Assembly (NCBI GenBank): GCA_000621985.1
Contig: JHWW01000001.1
Coordinates: forward strand, 1-64,000
Length of the DNA: 64,000 nt
Source of the DNA: Lachnospiraceae bacterium V9D3004
Lineage (GTDB): Bacteria; Bacillota; Clostridia; Lachnospirales; Lachnospiraceae
Direction of reading: 5' to 3'
Part shown: piece after piece, positions 33,647 to 42,448 of the stretch
Position numbering within the stretch: the first letter of the stretch is position 1
Layout of the letters: every line of letters begins with the position of its first letter
Notes under the pieces: generated by a model
Told to the model about the DNA's origin: nothing
The model's database searches: none
What the model saw: the letters and a program-made list of their open reading frames with translations, nothing else
Position numbers and translations under genes: made by a program

Positions 33647-34213
33647 ATGCAGGATAATGAATTGGTGGAACTCATTAAGACCGAACCTGACAGAGGACTT
33701 GGCATTCTGATGAGTGAATATATGGGGCTTGTGTGCACTATTGTCAGAGAAAAGGTCGATAAGGTGTGCGACAGCTTTGAGATGGAGGCCTGCGCCGGTG
33801 ATATATTCATCGAATTCTATAACGGGATCAACAACTATTCCGGTGACAAGGGAAGTGTCAAATCATTTCTCTGTGTCATAGCAAAAAGAAGGGCGATCGA
33901 TCTGTTCAGAAAGAAAAGCAAGGAATTCGGGAATGTATCCATTGATAATGAGGAAGCGGGGCTTGAACTTAGGAGCAACGCAAATGTGGAGAAGGAATAC
34001 GAACTTAAGGAACAGAAAAAAGAATTGCTCGACGCGGTTGATGGGTTGGGAGAGCCCGACAGAGAGATAATAGTCAGGAAGTATTATCTCGGAGAGAGTA
34101 CAAAACAGATAGCAGAGAGATTGAAGATGACGGTAACCGCGGTCGATACGAGGACTTCAAGAGCATTGAAGAAACTCAGAGGCGTATTGCAGGGCGTGGC
34201 AATACGGGTATGA
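33647..34213 (+). CDS. ECF-type RNA polymerase sigma factor
   Basis: 188 residues. Region 2 (about 20-95) includes the helix leading to FLCVIAKRRAIDLFRKK, the DNA-melting and -10 recognition part; region 4 (about 130-185) has REIIVRKYYLGESTKQIAERL and a helix-turn-helix TVTAVDTRTSRALKKLR. ATG 33647 follows GGGAGGAAAA at 33631-33640. The next gene encodes a single-span membrane protein with a short cytoplasmic head, the expected anti-sigma layout. Regulon unknown. Confidence 0.92.
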   Translation: MQDNELVELIKTEPDRGLGILMSEYMGLVCTIVREKVDKVCDSFEMEACAGDIFIEFYNGINNYSGDKGSVKSFLCVIAKRRAIDLFRKKSKEFGNVSIDNEEAGLELRSNANVEKEYELKEQKKELLDAVDGLGEPDREIIVRKYYLGESTKQIAERLKMTVTAVDTRTSRALKKLRGVLQGVAIRV

Positions 34214-34235
34214 CAGGTAAGGGAGCGAGGTGAGA

Positions 34236-35735
34236 ATGATCATGGAAGATAAGTTAAAGAAGATATTGGACGGGCTTGATGAGAAAGAGACAGACAAGCT
34301 TCTCGGTGATATCAAAGAATGTGACACCGGTGGGCTTAATGTTGATAATATTATGAAGAGAGTATATGAAGGCACCGGAGTGAAATCGTCTGTTGAAATG
34401 TCTGCTTATGAACCGGCGACAGATGACAAAAAGACCGGTAATAGTATGGCGGATGCTGACATGTCAGTTAAGAAAGTCATCCCATGGAAGAGGATCAGTA
34501 TTATCGCAGGAATGGCGGCAAGCTTTGTGCTTGTATTCGTGTGCGGATTCCTTGTAAGAGACAATATCGGTAATAAGGAAACGGACAATGCCGGACAACA
34601 GTTTGCAGCAGTCGAATCCAATGAAAAGTCAGACGATGTGGCAGAAATGATACCTGAGGACTCTATAGCCGGAGAGACTGAGATGTCTGAAGAAAGTGAG
34701 GCATCGGACAGCGCCGCATCAGATATGGCAGTGGATGAAGGTGCAGCGGATTATGCAGAAGAAGCCGATCAGGCGACAGAAGAAATAGCAGATGATGCAT
34801 ATGTTCCCGATGACAGTAAAGACAGTTCAAAAGAAGATAAGAAAGATGAACGTCCAGGAAAAACAAGTCATGATTCCATAGCTGCCGGTGAAGGTGATGA
34901 CAGTTATTATCTGGATCTGCCGGGTGACGAGGTTGAAGATCTTATCAACAATTCTACGGATGAGATAGACATGGAGGAGACTGTGTCGGGATATGCTTCA
35001 CTGGATGATATGATCGATCATGTTGATTATATCGTTAAAGGTGTCAAAGCATCATCATCATTCAAAAAAGCCGGTGGAAAGCATAAGTTCGCGCTTGTGT
35101 CAAAGGTCTATGTAAGCAATGTAATATATAATAATACAGATGATGATATCAGGGACACCATCAAGGTTGAGGAAGGCATAATCTATGACTCAAAGAGAGA
35201 ATGCTACACGCATATATACGGTTACGCACGTATGAAGATAGGCGGTGAATATGTGCTTTTCCTAAAAAAATCAGGTAAAGTATATAATATTGCCGAAGTT
35301 GTATACGGCAAAGTGCCTGTAGACAGATCTGAGGATGTTATGTGTCTTGACAGCGGATATGTTCCTTCGCAGAATGTCATGAACGCGAAGAATATAATCG
35401 AGAAAGCAAGAAGCAGATATATCGACGGACCGAACGTGGTAACACATGAGGAAAGAAGAAGTAAGTCAGACAGTCAGACGACAGGTGATAAGTCGGATAA
35501 GAGCAGTAAGAACGATAAAAAAGATAAGTCGGGAAAGAACGACAAGTCAGGCAAGGCAGATAAGTCTGACAAGACAGATAAATCCGATGACAGCGCTACA
35601 TCGGATGATGCCGGTGAAACGGATAACGGTGACAAGACGGCATCGGATCAGACATCCGGGGCGGATAGTTCGTCTTCGGACAAGTCGGAACCACAGACAA
35701 GTGCTGCTCCGGATGAAACGTCGGCTTCAGAATAA
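34236..35735 (+). CDS. probable membrane anti-sigma factor with acidic and Ser/Lys-rich ectodomain
   Basis: 499 residues. A cytoplasmic head (1-85) is followed by one membrane span (about 88-107, SIIAGMAASFVLVFVCGFLV). The outside part has an Asp/Glu/Ser/Ala-rich stretch (about 120-230), a folded domain (about 235-395, with IYNNTDDDIRDTIKVEEG and GYARMKIGGEYVLFLKK), then a Ser/Lys/Asp low-complexity tail (about 400-499). The head resembles no specific anti-sigma family I can name; the assignment rests on position behind the ECF gene and topology. The ectodomain could sense an envelope signal. Start ATG 34236 or 34242 after GAGGTGAG; both are plausible. Confidence 0.7.
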   Translation: MIMEDKLKKILDGLDEKETDKLLGDIKECDTGGLNVDNIMKRVYEGTGVKSSVEMSAYEPATDDKKTGNSMADADMSVKKVIPWKRISIIAGMAASFVLVFVCGFLVRDNIGNKETDNAGQQFAAVESNEKSDDVAEMIPEDSIAGETEMSEESEASDSAASDMAVDEGAADYAEEADQATEEIADDAYVPDDSKDSSKEDKKDERPGKTSHDSIAAGEGDDSYYLDLPGDEVEDLINNSTDEIDMEETVSGYASLDDMIDHVDYIVKGVKASSSFKKAGGKHKFALVSKVYVSNVIYNNTDDDIRDTIKVEEGIIYDSKRECYTHIYGYARMKIGGEYVLFLKKSGKVYNIAEVVYGKVPVDRSEDVMCLDSGYVPSQNVMNAKNIIEKARSRYIDGPNVVTHEERRSKSDSQTTGDKSDKSSKNDKKDKSGKNDKSGKADKSDKTDKSDDSATSDDAGETDNGDKTASDQTSGADSSSSDKSEPQTSAAPDETSASE

Positions 35736-35875
35736 TGTATTACGTGTGATTATTCACCATGTCTGAAGCAAAATGGTACGCATTACACAATTCAAGTCAA
35801 TGAACATTGAGGAGTTAAACAGTTTTCGAAGGTGCAAAAATCGAGCAGGGTTGAATTCTGCCTTTCTCAATTAAT

Positions 35876-36418
35876 TCAGGACTCGAGAAAATACAGCTGA
35901 TGTAATACGTTACCGTTTTGAGTGCTTCTGACGACATTGTCTTCCGGAAGAAGAGAGAATCCAAGCTTCTTAAGCAAAGCTATGGAAGCTTGATTATCCG
36001 GAGCGACAAGCGCCTCGAGTCTGTACGTGATACCTGAAAGAAATATGCGCGGAATAAGGAATGATAATGCTTCATAGGCATATCCTTTTCGCCACATCAT
36101 ATGATCGATCTTATAACCAAGCATCATGGCAGAGTTGTCATGATGCGTATATTTTTTAAAAGATACTGTTCCTATAATGGATGAGGTATCTTCCAGAGGA
36201 GATATGTAATATCTTATGAAGTAATTGTCTGTAAATGAAACCGCTTCTGCCGAAAGGGTCTTCAACTGGTATAAAAGAGTGTAATAATCTTCCGGTCTCG
36301 GAGCTTCGTATTGTTCAAAATAATCCTTGTTTCGCTCATGGAAATCAAGGACGTTCTGAACTTCCTCAGGAGTGGCTGTATGAATATGCAGACGTTCGGT
36401 ACGATAATCGTATTCCAT
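35876..36418 (-). CDS. GNAT-family N-acetyltransferase (RimJ/RimL-like)
   Basis: 180 residues. The RimJ/RimL-type layout is visible: TERLHIHTATPEE at the start, a central strand SIIGTVSFKK, the acetyl-CoA loop region MLGYKIDHMMWRKGYAYEAL, and the C-terminal RLEALVAPDNQASIALLKKLGF. Transfers acetyl from acetyl-CoA to an amine, perhaps of a protein or small molecule; substrate unknown. AGGAG lies 6-7 bases before the ATG on the minus strand. Single gene, divergent from tadA. Confidence 0.88.
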   Translation of the reverse strand: MEYDYRTERLHIHTATPEEVQNVLDFHERNKDYFEQYEAPRPEDYYTLLYQLKTLSAEAVSFTDNYFIRYYISPLEDTSSIIGTVSFKKYTHHDNSAMMLGYKIDHMMWRKGYAYEALSFLIPRIFLSGITYRLEALVAPDNQASIALLKKLGFSLLPEDNVVRSTQNGNVLHQLYFLES

Positions 36419-36457
36419 ATTGTCTCCTTAATGAGTATAAGATATAATGTAAGTGTT

Positions 36458-36603
36458 CAGCACCCCCATGAACACATAAGGATTTCGGCGGAAAGCTTGC
36501 TTTCCGAATGGAATACTTATGCGTTCATGGGGCGGGCAAGACGCGGAGCGTCTCGGGCGCCCCAATGTTCATTGGCACTACGTGACAATGAACTGGGGTG
36601 CTG
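36458..36603. repeat. Palindromic intergenic element bounded by CAGCACCCC / GGGGTGCTG
   Basis: 146 bp framed by CAGCACCCC (36458-36466) and its reverse complement (36595-36603). Inside are a 17-bp stem with one mismatch (36464-36480 with 36516-36532) that encloses a CGGAAAG/CTTTCCG hairpin, then GACGC/GCGTC and CAATG/CATTG-type hairpins. The terminal 9-mer recurs around 46575, 46757, 48338 and 48361. It lies between two divergent genes. Confidence 0.7.
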
Positions 36604-36698
36604 AAATAAGTATATCACAAAATAACCTAAAAAAAAACACATATGTCGTATACACTGCGGACTTGCGGTGTATACGGACGGGTCCCGGAGGAAATCAC

Positions 36699-37166
36699 AT
36701 GCATAATACGGATGAGAGATATATGAGAGAGGCAATAAAGCAGGCAAAGAAAGCCTATGCCCTGAATGAAGTGCCGATAGGATGCGTAATAGTGCATGAG
36801 GACAGGATCATAGCAAGAGGTTATAATAAGCGCAATACTATTAAAAGTACGCTCGGACATGCCGAGATCACTGCGATCAAAAAAGCGGGAAAGGTGATCG
36901 GAGACTGGAGGCTTGAGGAATGTACAATGTATATCACGTTGGAGCCTTGTCCGATGTGTGCCGGAGCCATTGTTCAGGCAAGGATCCCGAAGGTTGTGAT
37001 CGGAGCAATGAATCCGAAAGCGGGTTGCGCGGGTTCCGTTGTGAATCTGCTTCAGATGGAAGGCTTTAACCACCGTGTTGATGTCACATACGATGTATTG
37101 CAAGAAGAATGCAGCAGGATGTTGCAGGAGTTTTTCAGAGAACTTAGAAAAGTTAAATCGGTTTGA
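36699..37166 (+). CDS. tadA: tRNA-specific adenosine deaminase
   Basis: Converts adenosine 34 of tRNA-Arg to inosine. 155 residues. Zn-deaminase motifs: HAE with H54 and catalytic E56, and PCPMC with C84 and C87; the TadA-type TLEPCPMCAGAI context and NPKAGCAGS loop are present. ATG 36699 is chosen for CGGAGGAAA at 36686-36694. Its stop codon overlaps the first TTGACA of the SRP RNA promoter; tadA next to ffs is a familiar Firmicutes neighbourhood. Confidence 0.94.
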   Translation: MHNTDERYMREAIKQAKKAYALNEVPIGCVIVHEDRIIARGYNKRNTIKSTLGHAEITAIKKAGKVIGDWRLEECTMYITLEPCPMCAGAIVQARIPKVVIGAMNPKAGCAGSVVNLLQMEGFNHRVDVTYDVLQEECSRMLQEFFRELRKVKSV

Positions 37167-37168
37167 CA

Positions 37169-37197
37169 TTGACAGTAATTACAAAAAACAGTATACT
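37169..37197 (+). promoter_or_regulatory. SRP RNA promoter
   Basis: TTGACA at 37169-37174, a 17-base spacer, then TATACT at 37192-37197. A second TTGACA directly abuts it at 37163-37168 and overlaps the tadA stop. Transcription should begin near 37204. Confidence 0.85.
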
Positions 37198-37220
37198 GAA
37201 CTAGTAAATATGTCGTAATA

Positions 37221-37490
37221 TTTCCGTGCAGCCGGGGAGTTAGCGGTGCCCTGTACCTGCAATCCGCTACAGCAGGGGTGATGTCCGGTCTAGGGTTTAT
37301 AATTTCGAAGCTGCCCTTTGTGAGAGACGTTGATGTCCGGGTCTTACGCAACAGGTATTTGTGAACCGTGTCAGGTCAGGAATGAAGCAGCACTAAGCAA
37401 AATCATCTGTGTGCCGTGAGGGTGCCTGGACTGAGTTGATTGCGGAGGTAACGTTCGGGGTTATTGATTCGAAACCGGATGCACGGATTT
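37221..37490 (+). ncRNA. ffs: signal recognition particle RNA, large (Bacillus) type
   Basis: The sequence follows the Bacillus scRNA closely. The Alu part has GGGGAGTTAGCGGTGCCCTG and ACCTGCAATCCGCT; the S domain has GTCAGGTCAGGAATGAAGCA, the Ffh-binding loop region. The 5' TCCGTGCA (37223-37230) pairs with 3' TGCACGGA (37480-37487), closing the long helix, and seven T follow at 37488-37494 as the terminator. About 270 bases, including the Alu domain absent from the short 4.5S form. The RNA pairs with Ffh to target ribosomes to the membrane. The primary transcript probably starts near 37204. Confidence 0.95.
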
Positions 37491-37528
37491 TTTTAATACG
37501 TAGAATAGAATATAATGGGGTAGGTAAT

Positions 37529-39823
37529 ATGGCAGATGAGAGATTAAAGGAACAAACCGTTAATATCAGTAAAGATACCGTAATATATGATCAGGGGGAA
37601 GCGATTCATTCCATATGCATTGTTGCCAAGGGAAGGGTACTGGTGCAGAACGAGAGAATTCGCTCAGTTGTTACTGCAGGAAGTGTTCTCGGTGCTCTTG
37701 ATCTGTACAGAGGTGAGAGTTACACTGCTACCTATACTGCGACAGAAGATACCGTGTTGCTTAATATCCCCGCAGAAACGTCTGATGACGTCAAGACATA
37801 TTTTGAGAGTAATATTAATTACGGAGGTCTTCTTGCGACATTTTACAGCCGCAGGGTAAGACAGGTATATTCAATATATCAGATCATTAAAACAGAGGCA
37901 GTTGCGATCAAGAAACTGGCTAATGAAGTGTTCGATGCATATATATCATCGTGCAACGAGAATTTTATCAAACCGAAGGCAACCCATATTGACAAGATAT
38001 TCTCACGTGAGACCAATCTTGAACTGGAATATATGCCGGAGGTTCAGTATTATATTGCTGTAACCGCACTTGATGCCGAAGTACAGAAGAGATATTTCAG
38101 CTCCAATAAAGCAATATATATGCATCATGTCAACGAACAATACATGTTGCTTGACAGCCTGTATCATGATGTAGGTCGTATTATTGACGAGTACAATAAC
38201 AGAGTCAAGGCATTTATTACCGACAGGAACAGCATATATGCGATGATAGCCGAATTCTGCGGTGAGCTTGCCGGACTTGAAAGAGATAACAGGGAATGGA
38301 TCGAACGTTTGGCAAAGATCAACAAAGAGGTCAACAATATTGAAGATATATATAAAAATTATATTATTGATAAAGTATACATTGACAGGGAGCGACTTGA
38401 GAGACTTCAGTTATCGGCCACCAATCCGGGTGAAGAAGAACAAGGCGGTGTAGATATCAAGGAATTGAACAACGCCTTTGACAAGCTCATGGAATACGGT
38501 AAAGTAGATTCGGCGGAAGCCAACGAATTCTGGAATTATCTCGAGAGTTATGACAGGATTGAGGATAAGATGGCTGTTGATAAGAATCTTGCCGCGGTAA
38601 GAGAAGGGATCAACAAGCATTATTACAAGATCTACGGTACCATATTCAGAAAAGCGGTTCGTGAAAAGGAGATCCCCATATATGCAAGATTATTCTTGGA
38701 ATACGGATTTGTAAGCGAGAGATTTCTTACGGAGGCGCAGCTTAACGATATTATCAGACTGCAGGGGAAGAAGGACTCCGGCGATCTGTGCAAAGTCTAT
38801 ACGTTATTTGAATGGCTTAAGCTTATATATTCCGGCAAGAAAGAACCTTCCAAGAACGAATTCGATCTTGATTACAGTGAATTCCTGCGTGATCAGATGA
38901 AAAATAAGGTGATTACCGAGAAGGATGCCGAACTCCTCAAGAAAGACAAGGAAAAGAAACTGCAGTATGAGCTTGATAACGTATTCAAAAGCGTTAACAG
39001 ACTTCTTGTAACAAAAGCAACGGCATTTGTGCCGATCCTGCATAAGGACAACTGTGTCCAGGCGCTGTATCAGAGCAGACTGACCGCATACAGGATCAAC
39101 ACTTCGGTAAGGAAGATATTGGACATTGACTTCTCGCTGTTCTCAAGGGAAGTAATGTATACCAATCCCGGAGTCGGTATAACGAAAGATTTTATTGTCA
39201 AGGAGGCCTATCCTGATGTTATACTGTTCCCGTGTTATGGTAACAGGGGAGTTATGTGGCAGGATATCTCCGGCAAAAAGAGAGATACCGAGGGAAGGAT
39301 CATATATCCTATATTGTTCGAAGGAGAGGAGTATCCTAACCTTGTTGCCGTTATGGGCAGGTTCAGATGGGAACTTTGCAAGACTATACAGGGAATCAAA
39401 TGGAACGATATCCGCATAAAGTCCCTTACAAGCGAATATCAGGATTACGTTCAGTTCTTCAGGAAGAACTCCAATCTCTCCGATGAATGGAAAGATAAGA
39501 TCAACAGGCAGATCAAGAATGCAAGAAGTAATACAAGAGAAGTATTTGTCGGGGATTATACGGAATGGATACTCAGGGAATCAACGGGAGGAATGAGGAT
39601 CAGCAAGAGCAGCAGGGAGATACTTGCGACTTATTGTCCTTTCAGTAAGGCAATAAGAGACAACCTTGAGAGAATGCCGATCTATTCCAATGCGATGAAA
39701 CGTTTCAATATTGAGAACAAGAAGAAGATCAAGGAATATGAAGGAAAGTGCTCTCATATTAAGCAAAGAGGCTTCAGTGTTCCCGAAGAGATCGAGAAAA
39801 CCAAAGATTATTATTATAAATGA
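37529..39823 (+). CDS. cyclic-nucleotide-binding-like domain protein of unknown function
   Basis: 764 residues, no signal peptide or membrane span. The N-terminus (about 10-125) looks like a CRP-type cNMP-binding barrel: VIYDQGEAIHSICIVAKGRVLV, GSVLGALDLYRGESYTATY, ATEDTVLLNI. The usual phosphate-cassette FGExAL/RxA is only partly kept. No CRP-type helix-turn-helix is seen. The long middle (about 130-520) is helical; the C-terminal part (about 570-740) is a mixed domain with ILFPCYGNRGVMWQDISGKK and GRFRWELCKTIQG. I do not recognise a function. ATG 37529 lies after GGGGTAGG; the upstream open frame is SRP RNA. It is followed 42 bases later by a TPR gene, so the two probably act together. Confidence 0.72.
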   Translation: MADERLKEQTVNISKDTVIYDQGEAIHSICIVAKGRVLVQNERIRSVVTAGSVLGALDLYRGESYTATYTATEDTVLLNIPAETSDDVKTYFESNINYGGLLATFYSRRVRQVYSIYQIIKTEAVAIKKLANEVFDAYISSCNENFIKPKATHIDKIFSRETNLELEYMPEVQYYIAVTALDAEVQKRYFSSNKAIYMHHVNEQYMLLDSLYHDVGRIIDEYNNRVKAFITDRNSIYAMIAEFCGELAGLERDNREWIERLAKINKEVNNIEDIYKNYIIDKVYIDRERLERLQLSATNPGEEEQGGVDIKELNNAFDKLMEYGKVDSAEANEFWNYLESYDRIEDKMAVDKNLAAVREGINKHYYKIYGTIFRKAVREKEIPIYARLFLEYGFVSERFLTEAQLNDIIRLQGKKDSGDLCKVYTLFEWLKLIYSGKKEPSKNEFDLDYSEFLRDQMKNKVITEKDAELLKKDKEKKLQYELDNVFKSVNRLLVTKATAFVPILHKDNCVQALYQSRLTAYRINTSVRKILDIDFSLFSREVMYTNPGVGITKDFIVKEAYPDVILFPCYGNRGVMWQDISGKKRDTEGRIIYPILFEGEEYPNLVAVMGRFRWELCKTIQGIKWNDIRIKSLTSEYQDYVQFFRKNSNLSDEWKDKINRQIKNARSNTREVFVGDYTEWILRESTGGMRISKSSREILATYCPFSKAIRDNLERMPIYSNAMKRFNIENKKKIKEYEGKCSHIKQRGFSVPEEIEKTKDYYYK

Positions 39824-39865
39824 TCAACATATACAACAGTTCATTTCATATGAGGAGTAAAACAT

Positions 39866-41758
39866 ATGGGCAGATATGAGAATACATTAAAATACGTTCA
39901 ATTGAGAAGTCTTATTGAAGATAAAAAATTCGACGAGGCTCTTGAAAAGGCAAAACAGCTTGAACTGAAGAAGATAAAAGATGTGTCCGAGCTTAAGCTT
40001 ATTGCGGATGTATACAGAAAATGCGGTGATTTTGCCAGAGCGAAAGAACTGTATTACAAGATATATGATGAACAAAAGATCAGAAAGAATCTGTATAATC
40101 TTATTATGCTCTGCCTTAAAAACAAGGATTTTGATGAAGCGGAAAGCCTGTATGAAGAATACCTCGTGATCGATAAGGACAGTATATACAGATACATCCT
40201 CAAATACAGGATAGACAAGAGTAAAGGTATGGATATAGGTACCGTGATCGCCGACCTCGAAGTGATCAAAAAAGAGTATTACATGGAAGACTGGGCATAT
40301 GAGCTTGCAAAACAGTATCATAAAGCCGGCATGATCGAAAGTTGCATAGAAGAGTGCAATGATATCATATTATGGTTTGGAGAGGGAGAACTTGTAGAGA
40401 AAGCGCGCCTTCTCAAGATGCATTACGAGAACAGTTTTTACGAAGAGATTGAAGATCTTCAAAATGATATAGACAGTGATCTAAGTAACTATAATGCGAA
40501 CAGAGGCCGGGGGGCGGTTCCTGATGTCGATTATTCGGCGACGGTTGAATTGAATGCCCTGAGAGGAATTCTTCCCCAAGAGGATGAGTATCAGCAGGCT
40601 GCAGGATATGAAGGATCTGATTATGAAGAGGATGCTGATCGGTCATCGGGTTACGAGAATGTGGATTATGTGGCAGAGACCGGGGAAAACCGGGCTTCAG
40701 ACTATGCTGGCGATGAATATCAGCAGAACGAAGAGTATCTGACACCAGATCAGTCAGGGCAGGATTATAAGGAAGATGTAACAGTATCATCTGAAACCCG
40801 CAAGAAGTCTTCGAAAATTAAAGCAGATCTCTATAATGGTGATGACAAGGAGAAGATTCTTAACGGGGCGCTCAGTGCGGCTGCAGTTATTAAGAATTCC
40901 ATTGCAAAGGAGCCTGCACCTGCGGCAGCGGACGTTTCGGACGTAACCATTAAGGATGTGTCGGAAATCCAGTTTGAATCCGAGCTTGAGTCGGAGCTTG
41001 CCGAGAACATTGCTGTTCAGATGAACAGGGAAAGCATGTTTTTCGGTAATAATATTATTGCCGGTGAAGAAAAAACCGCCGGTAGAGATGATTCGGGAGC
41101 ATCCGATAACGGCATCGGAAGTGATGAGCCGGTTGGAGATGAATCCGTGAATGATGGTTCTGCAGATAGCGAGACCGTACATGGTGGATTGACAAGCGGA
41201 GATCTCTCAAGTGATGATTCGGCAAGAGACGGCTCAGTAAGAGATACGTCCGCGAATGCCGGAACTTCAAGTGACGATTCCATACGTGACATAAATATTG
41301 AAACTCCGTCGGGACCTCAGCTGTCCAAGTACGGAAGCAAGATCAATTATATCACCGAAGAGGAATTGTACAAAAAAATGGCCGTTTCAATAACGGCGCC
41401 GTCAAATTTTGCGATCGCATTATCTGAAAATAATTCGGCTACCGATGTTGTAAAAGAGATAGCAAAACGTATCGGCGAAGCCGGATTCATAGATGAACCG
41501 AAAGTTGCAAAGATATCAGCAGGAAGACTCAACAGTATTAACCTGGCTGATTATGTGGATGATCTTCTCGGAACATGTATAATGGTCGAGAATGCCGCAA
41601 ATATGACTTCCAAGACTGTTAATGGAATAATAAAGGCAATAGATGCCAATCCTTCGGCATTGGTGATCATACTTGTGGACAGAGAGGAACTGCTCTCGAA
41701 ATTCCTGTTGAAAGAAGCCGTGCTCGGCAATCAGATAAGCAGTTTTGTTGTTTACTGA
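39866..41758 (+). CDS. TPR protein with acidic linker and AAA-like C-terminal domain
   Basis: 630 residues. The N-terminus (about 1-200) is built of TPR-like helical pairs (FDEALEKAKQLEL, CGDFARAKELYYKI, KDFDEAESLYEEYL). The middle (about 205-480) is low complexity, rich in Asp, Glu, Ser, Gly and Tyr. The C-terminus (about 486-630) is folded: DVVKEIAKRIGEAGF, then KISAGRLNSINLADYVDDLLGTCIMVENAANM and ALVIILVDREELLSKFL. The order hydrophobic strand plus acidic residues, helix, hydrophobic strand plus VD resembles the Walker B and sensor 1 part of AAA+ ATPases, without a visible P-loop; this is inference. ATG 39866 has GAGGAG upstream. Co-directional with the cNMP-like gene. Confidence 0.7.
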   Translation: MGRYENTLKYVQLRSLIEDKKFDEALEKAKQLELKKIKDVSELKLIADVYRKCGDFARAKELYYKIYDEQKIRKNLYNLIMLCLKNKDFDEAESLYEEYLVIDKDSIYRYILKYRIDKSKGMDIGTVIADLEVIKKEYYMEDWAYELAKQYHKAGMIESCIEECNDIILWFGEGELVEKARLLKMHYENSFYEEIEDLQNDIDSDLSNYNANRGRGAVPDVDYSATVELNALRGILPQEDEYQQAAGYEGSDYEEDADRSSGYENVDYVAETGENRASDYAGDEYQQNEEYLTPDQSGQDYKEDVTVSSETRKKSSKIKADLYNGDDKEKILNGALSAAAVIKNSIAKEPAPAAADVSDVTIKDVSEIQFESELESELAENIAVQMNRESMFFGNNIIAGEEKTAGRDDSGASDNGIGSDEPVGDESVNDGSADSETVHGGLTSGDLSSDDSARDGSVRDTSANAGTSSDDSIRDINIETPSGPQLSKYGSKINYITEEELYKKMAVSITAPSNFAIALSENNSATDVVKEIAKRIGEAGFIDEPKVAKISAGRLNSINLADYVDDLLGTCIMVENAANMTSKTVNGIIKAIDANPSALVIILVDREELLSKFLLKEAVLGNQISSFVVY

Positions 41759-41794
41759 TAGCTTAACCGGCCCATGTATTACACATTGAACTGA

Positions 41795-42139
41795 TCAGTC
41801 GATCTTGAACTGAACCTGAACAGGATTTTTAAGTTTATTGCCGCCTGCGGACTTTACACGTGTTGAGATATGCAGAACGTATTCTTCCTCCGAAGAATAT
41901 GACTGCGTAGGTTCAACTTCGATCTCATTTGTCTCATTGTTGTATCTTATATTAGTCGGTAAAACCACCTGAGAGGAATCCATTACATACAGATTATTGT
42001 TATTCACTGTCCTTGGATCAAGAGGAATATTGAACTTCACTTTCCATACGAACTTACCGGTTCTGAACTTAAGCTTCTGCTTAACTTTGTCCTGAACATC
42101 TTCATCAACATTCTTTATATCAAGATAATCACGAGCCAT
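41795..42139 (-). CDS. small Ig-like (Big_5/SbsA-like) domain protein
   Basis: 114 residues, no signal peptide. The body FNIPLDPRTVNNNNLYVMDS ... EIEVEPTQSYSSEEEYVLHIS ... LKNPVQVQFKI follows the pattern of SbsA-type Ig-like (Big_5) domains, in which a strand, an N/D-rich loop and a late Y.L.I strand recur. Such domains are normally parts of secreted proteins, so a lone cytoplasmic copy is unusual. AGGAGG lies about 9 bases upstream on the minus strand, which supports expression. Function unknown. Confidence 0.65.
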   Translation of the reverse strand: MARDYLDIKNVDEDVQDKVKQKLKFRTGKFVWKVKFNIPLDPRTVNNNNLYVMDSSQVVLPTNIRYNNETNEIEVEPTQSYSSEEEYVLHISTRVKSAGGNKLKNPVQVQFKID

Positions 42140-42152
42140 AACAGGTACCTCC

Positions 42153-42275
42153 TATAAGTAGCATATCAGAAACACTTCGTGTTTCCGATATGGCTCTAAG
42201 CCTCAGGCTTATCGCCAGCTTATAAAGAAAAGTAAGGCTTCACTTCGTTCAGCTTTCCTTTTCTTCTTATAAGCT
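42153..42275. repeat. Cluster of hairpins upstream of murA
   Basis: Three inverted repeats: CATATCAGAAACAC/GTGTTTCCGATATG with a TTCG loop (about 42162-42192), TAAGCCTCAGGCTTA (about 42197-42211), and a long arm pair AGCTTATAAAGAAAAG (42217-42232) with CTTTTCTTCTTATAAGCT (42258-42275). It occupies the spacer between the divergent Ig-like gene and murA; no gene is seen in the spacer. Confidence 0.65.
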
Positions 42276-42357
42276 ACATTATACTTATTTTTTAAAAAAA
42301 TTACAACATTTTTAATTAAAAATAAGAAAAGTAAGATTCAGGTCGTAAAAAAACACT

Positions 42358-42385
42358 TTTACAATTTGATTTTTTATGTTATACT
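42358..42385 (+). promoter_or_regulatory. murA promoter
   Basis: TTTACA (42358-42363) and TATACT (42380-42385), 16-base spacer, about 55 bases ahead of the murA ribosome binding site. Confidence 0.6.
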
Positions 42386-42448
42386 ACAAACATCGTGAAG
42401 TAGGATGCCAATATTTTGACATATATCTATGAAGTTTAGAGGTGCAAT

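Noticed and set aside
35773-35874. 33-codon frame beginning MVRITQFKSMNIEELN before the acetyltransferase gene
   Set aside because: Its start vaguely resembles small phage-type proteins (KSM.IEEL), but there is no ribosome binding site, it is very short, and it ends abruptly; at most a gene remnant.
37409-37528. N-terminal extension of the cNMP-like protein by 40 codons
   Set aside because: The extension lies within the 3' part of SRP RNA; ATG 37529 fits the domain start.
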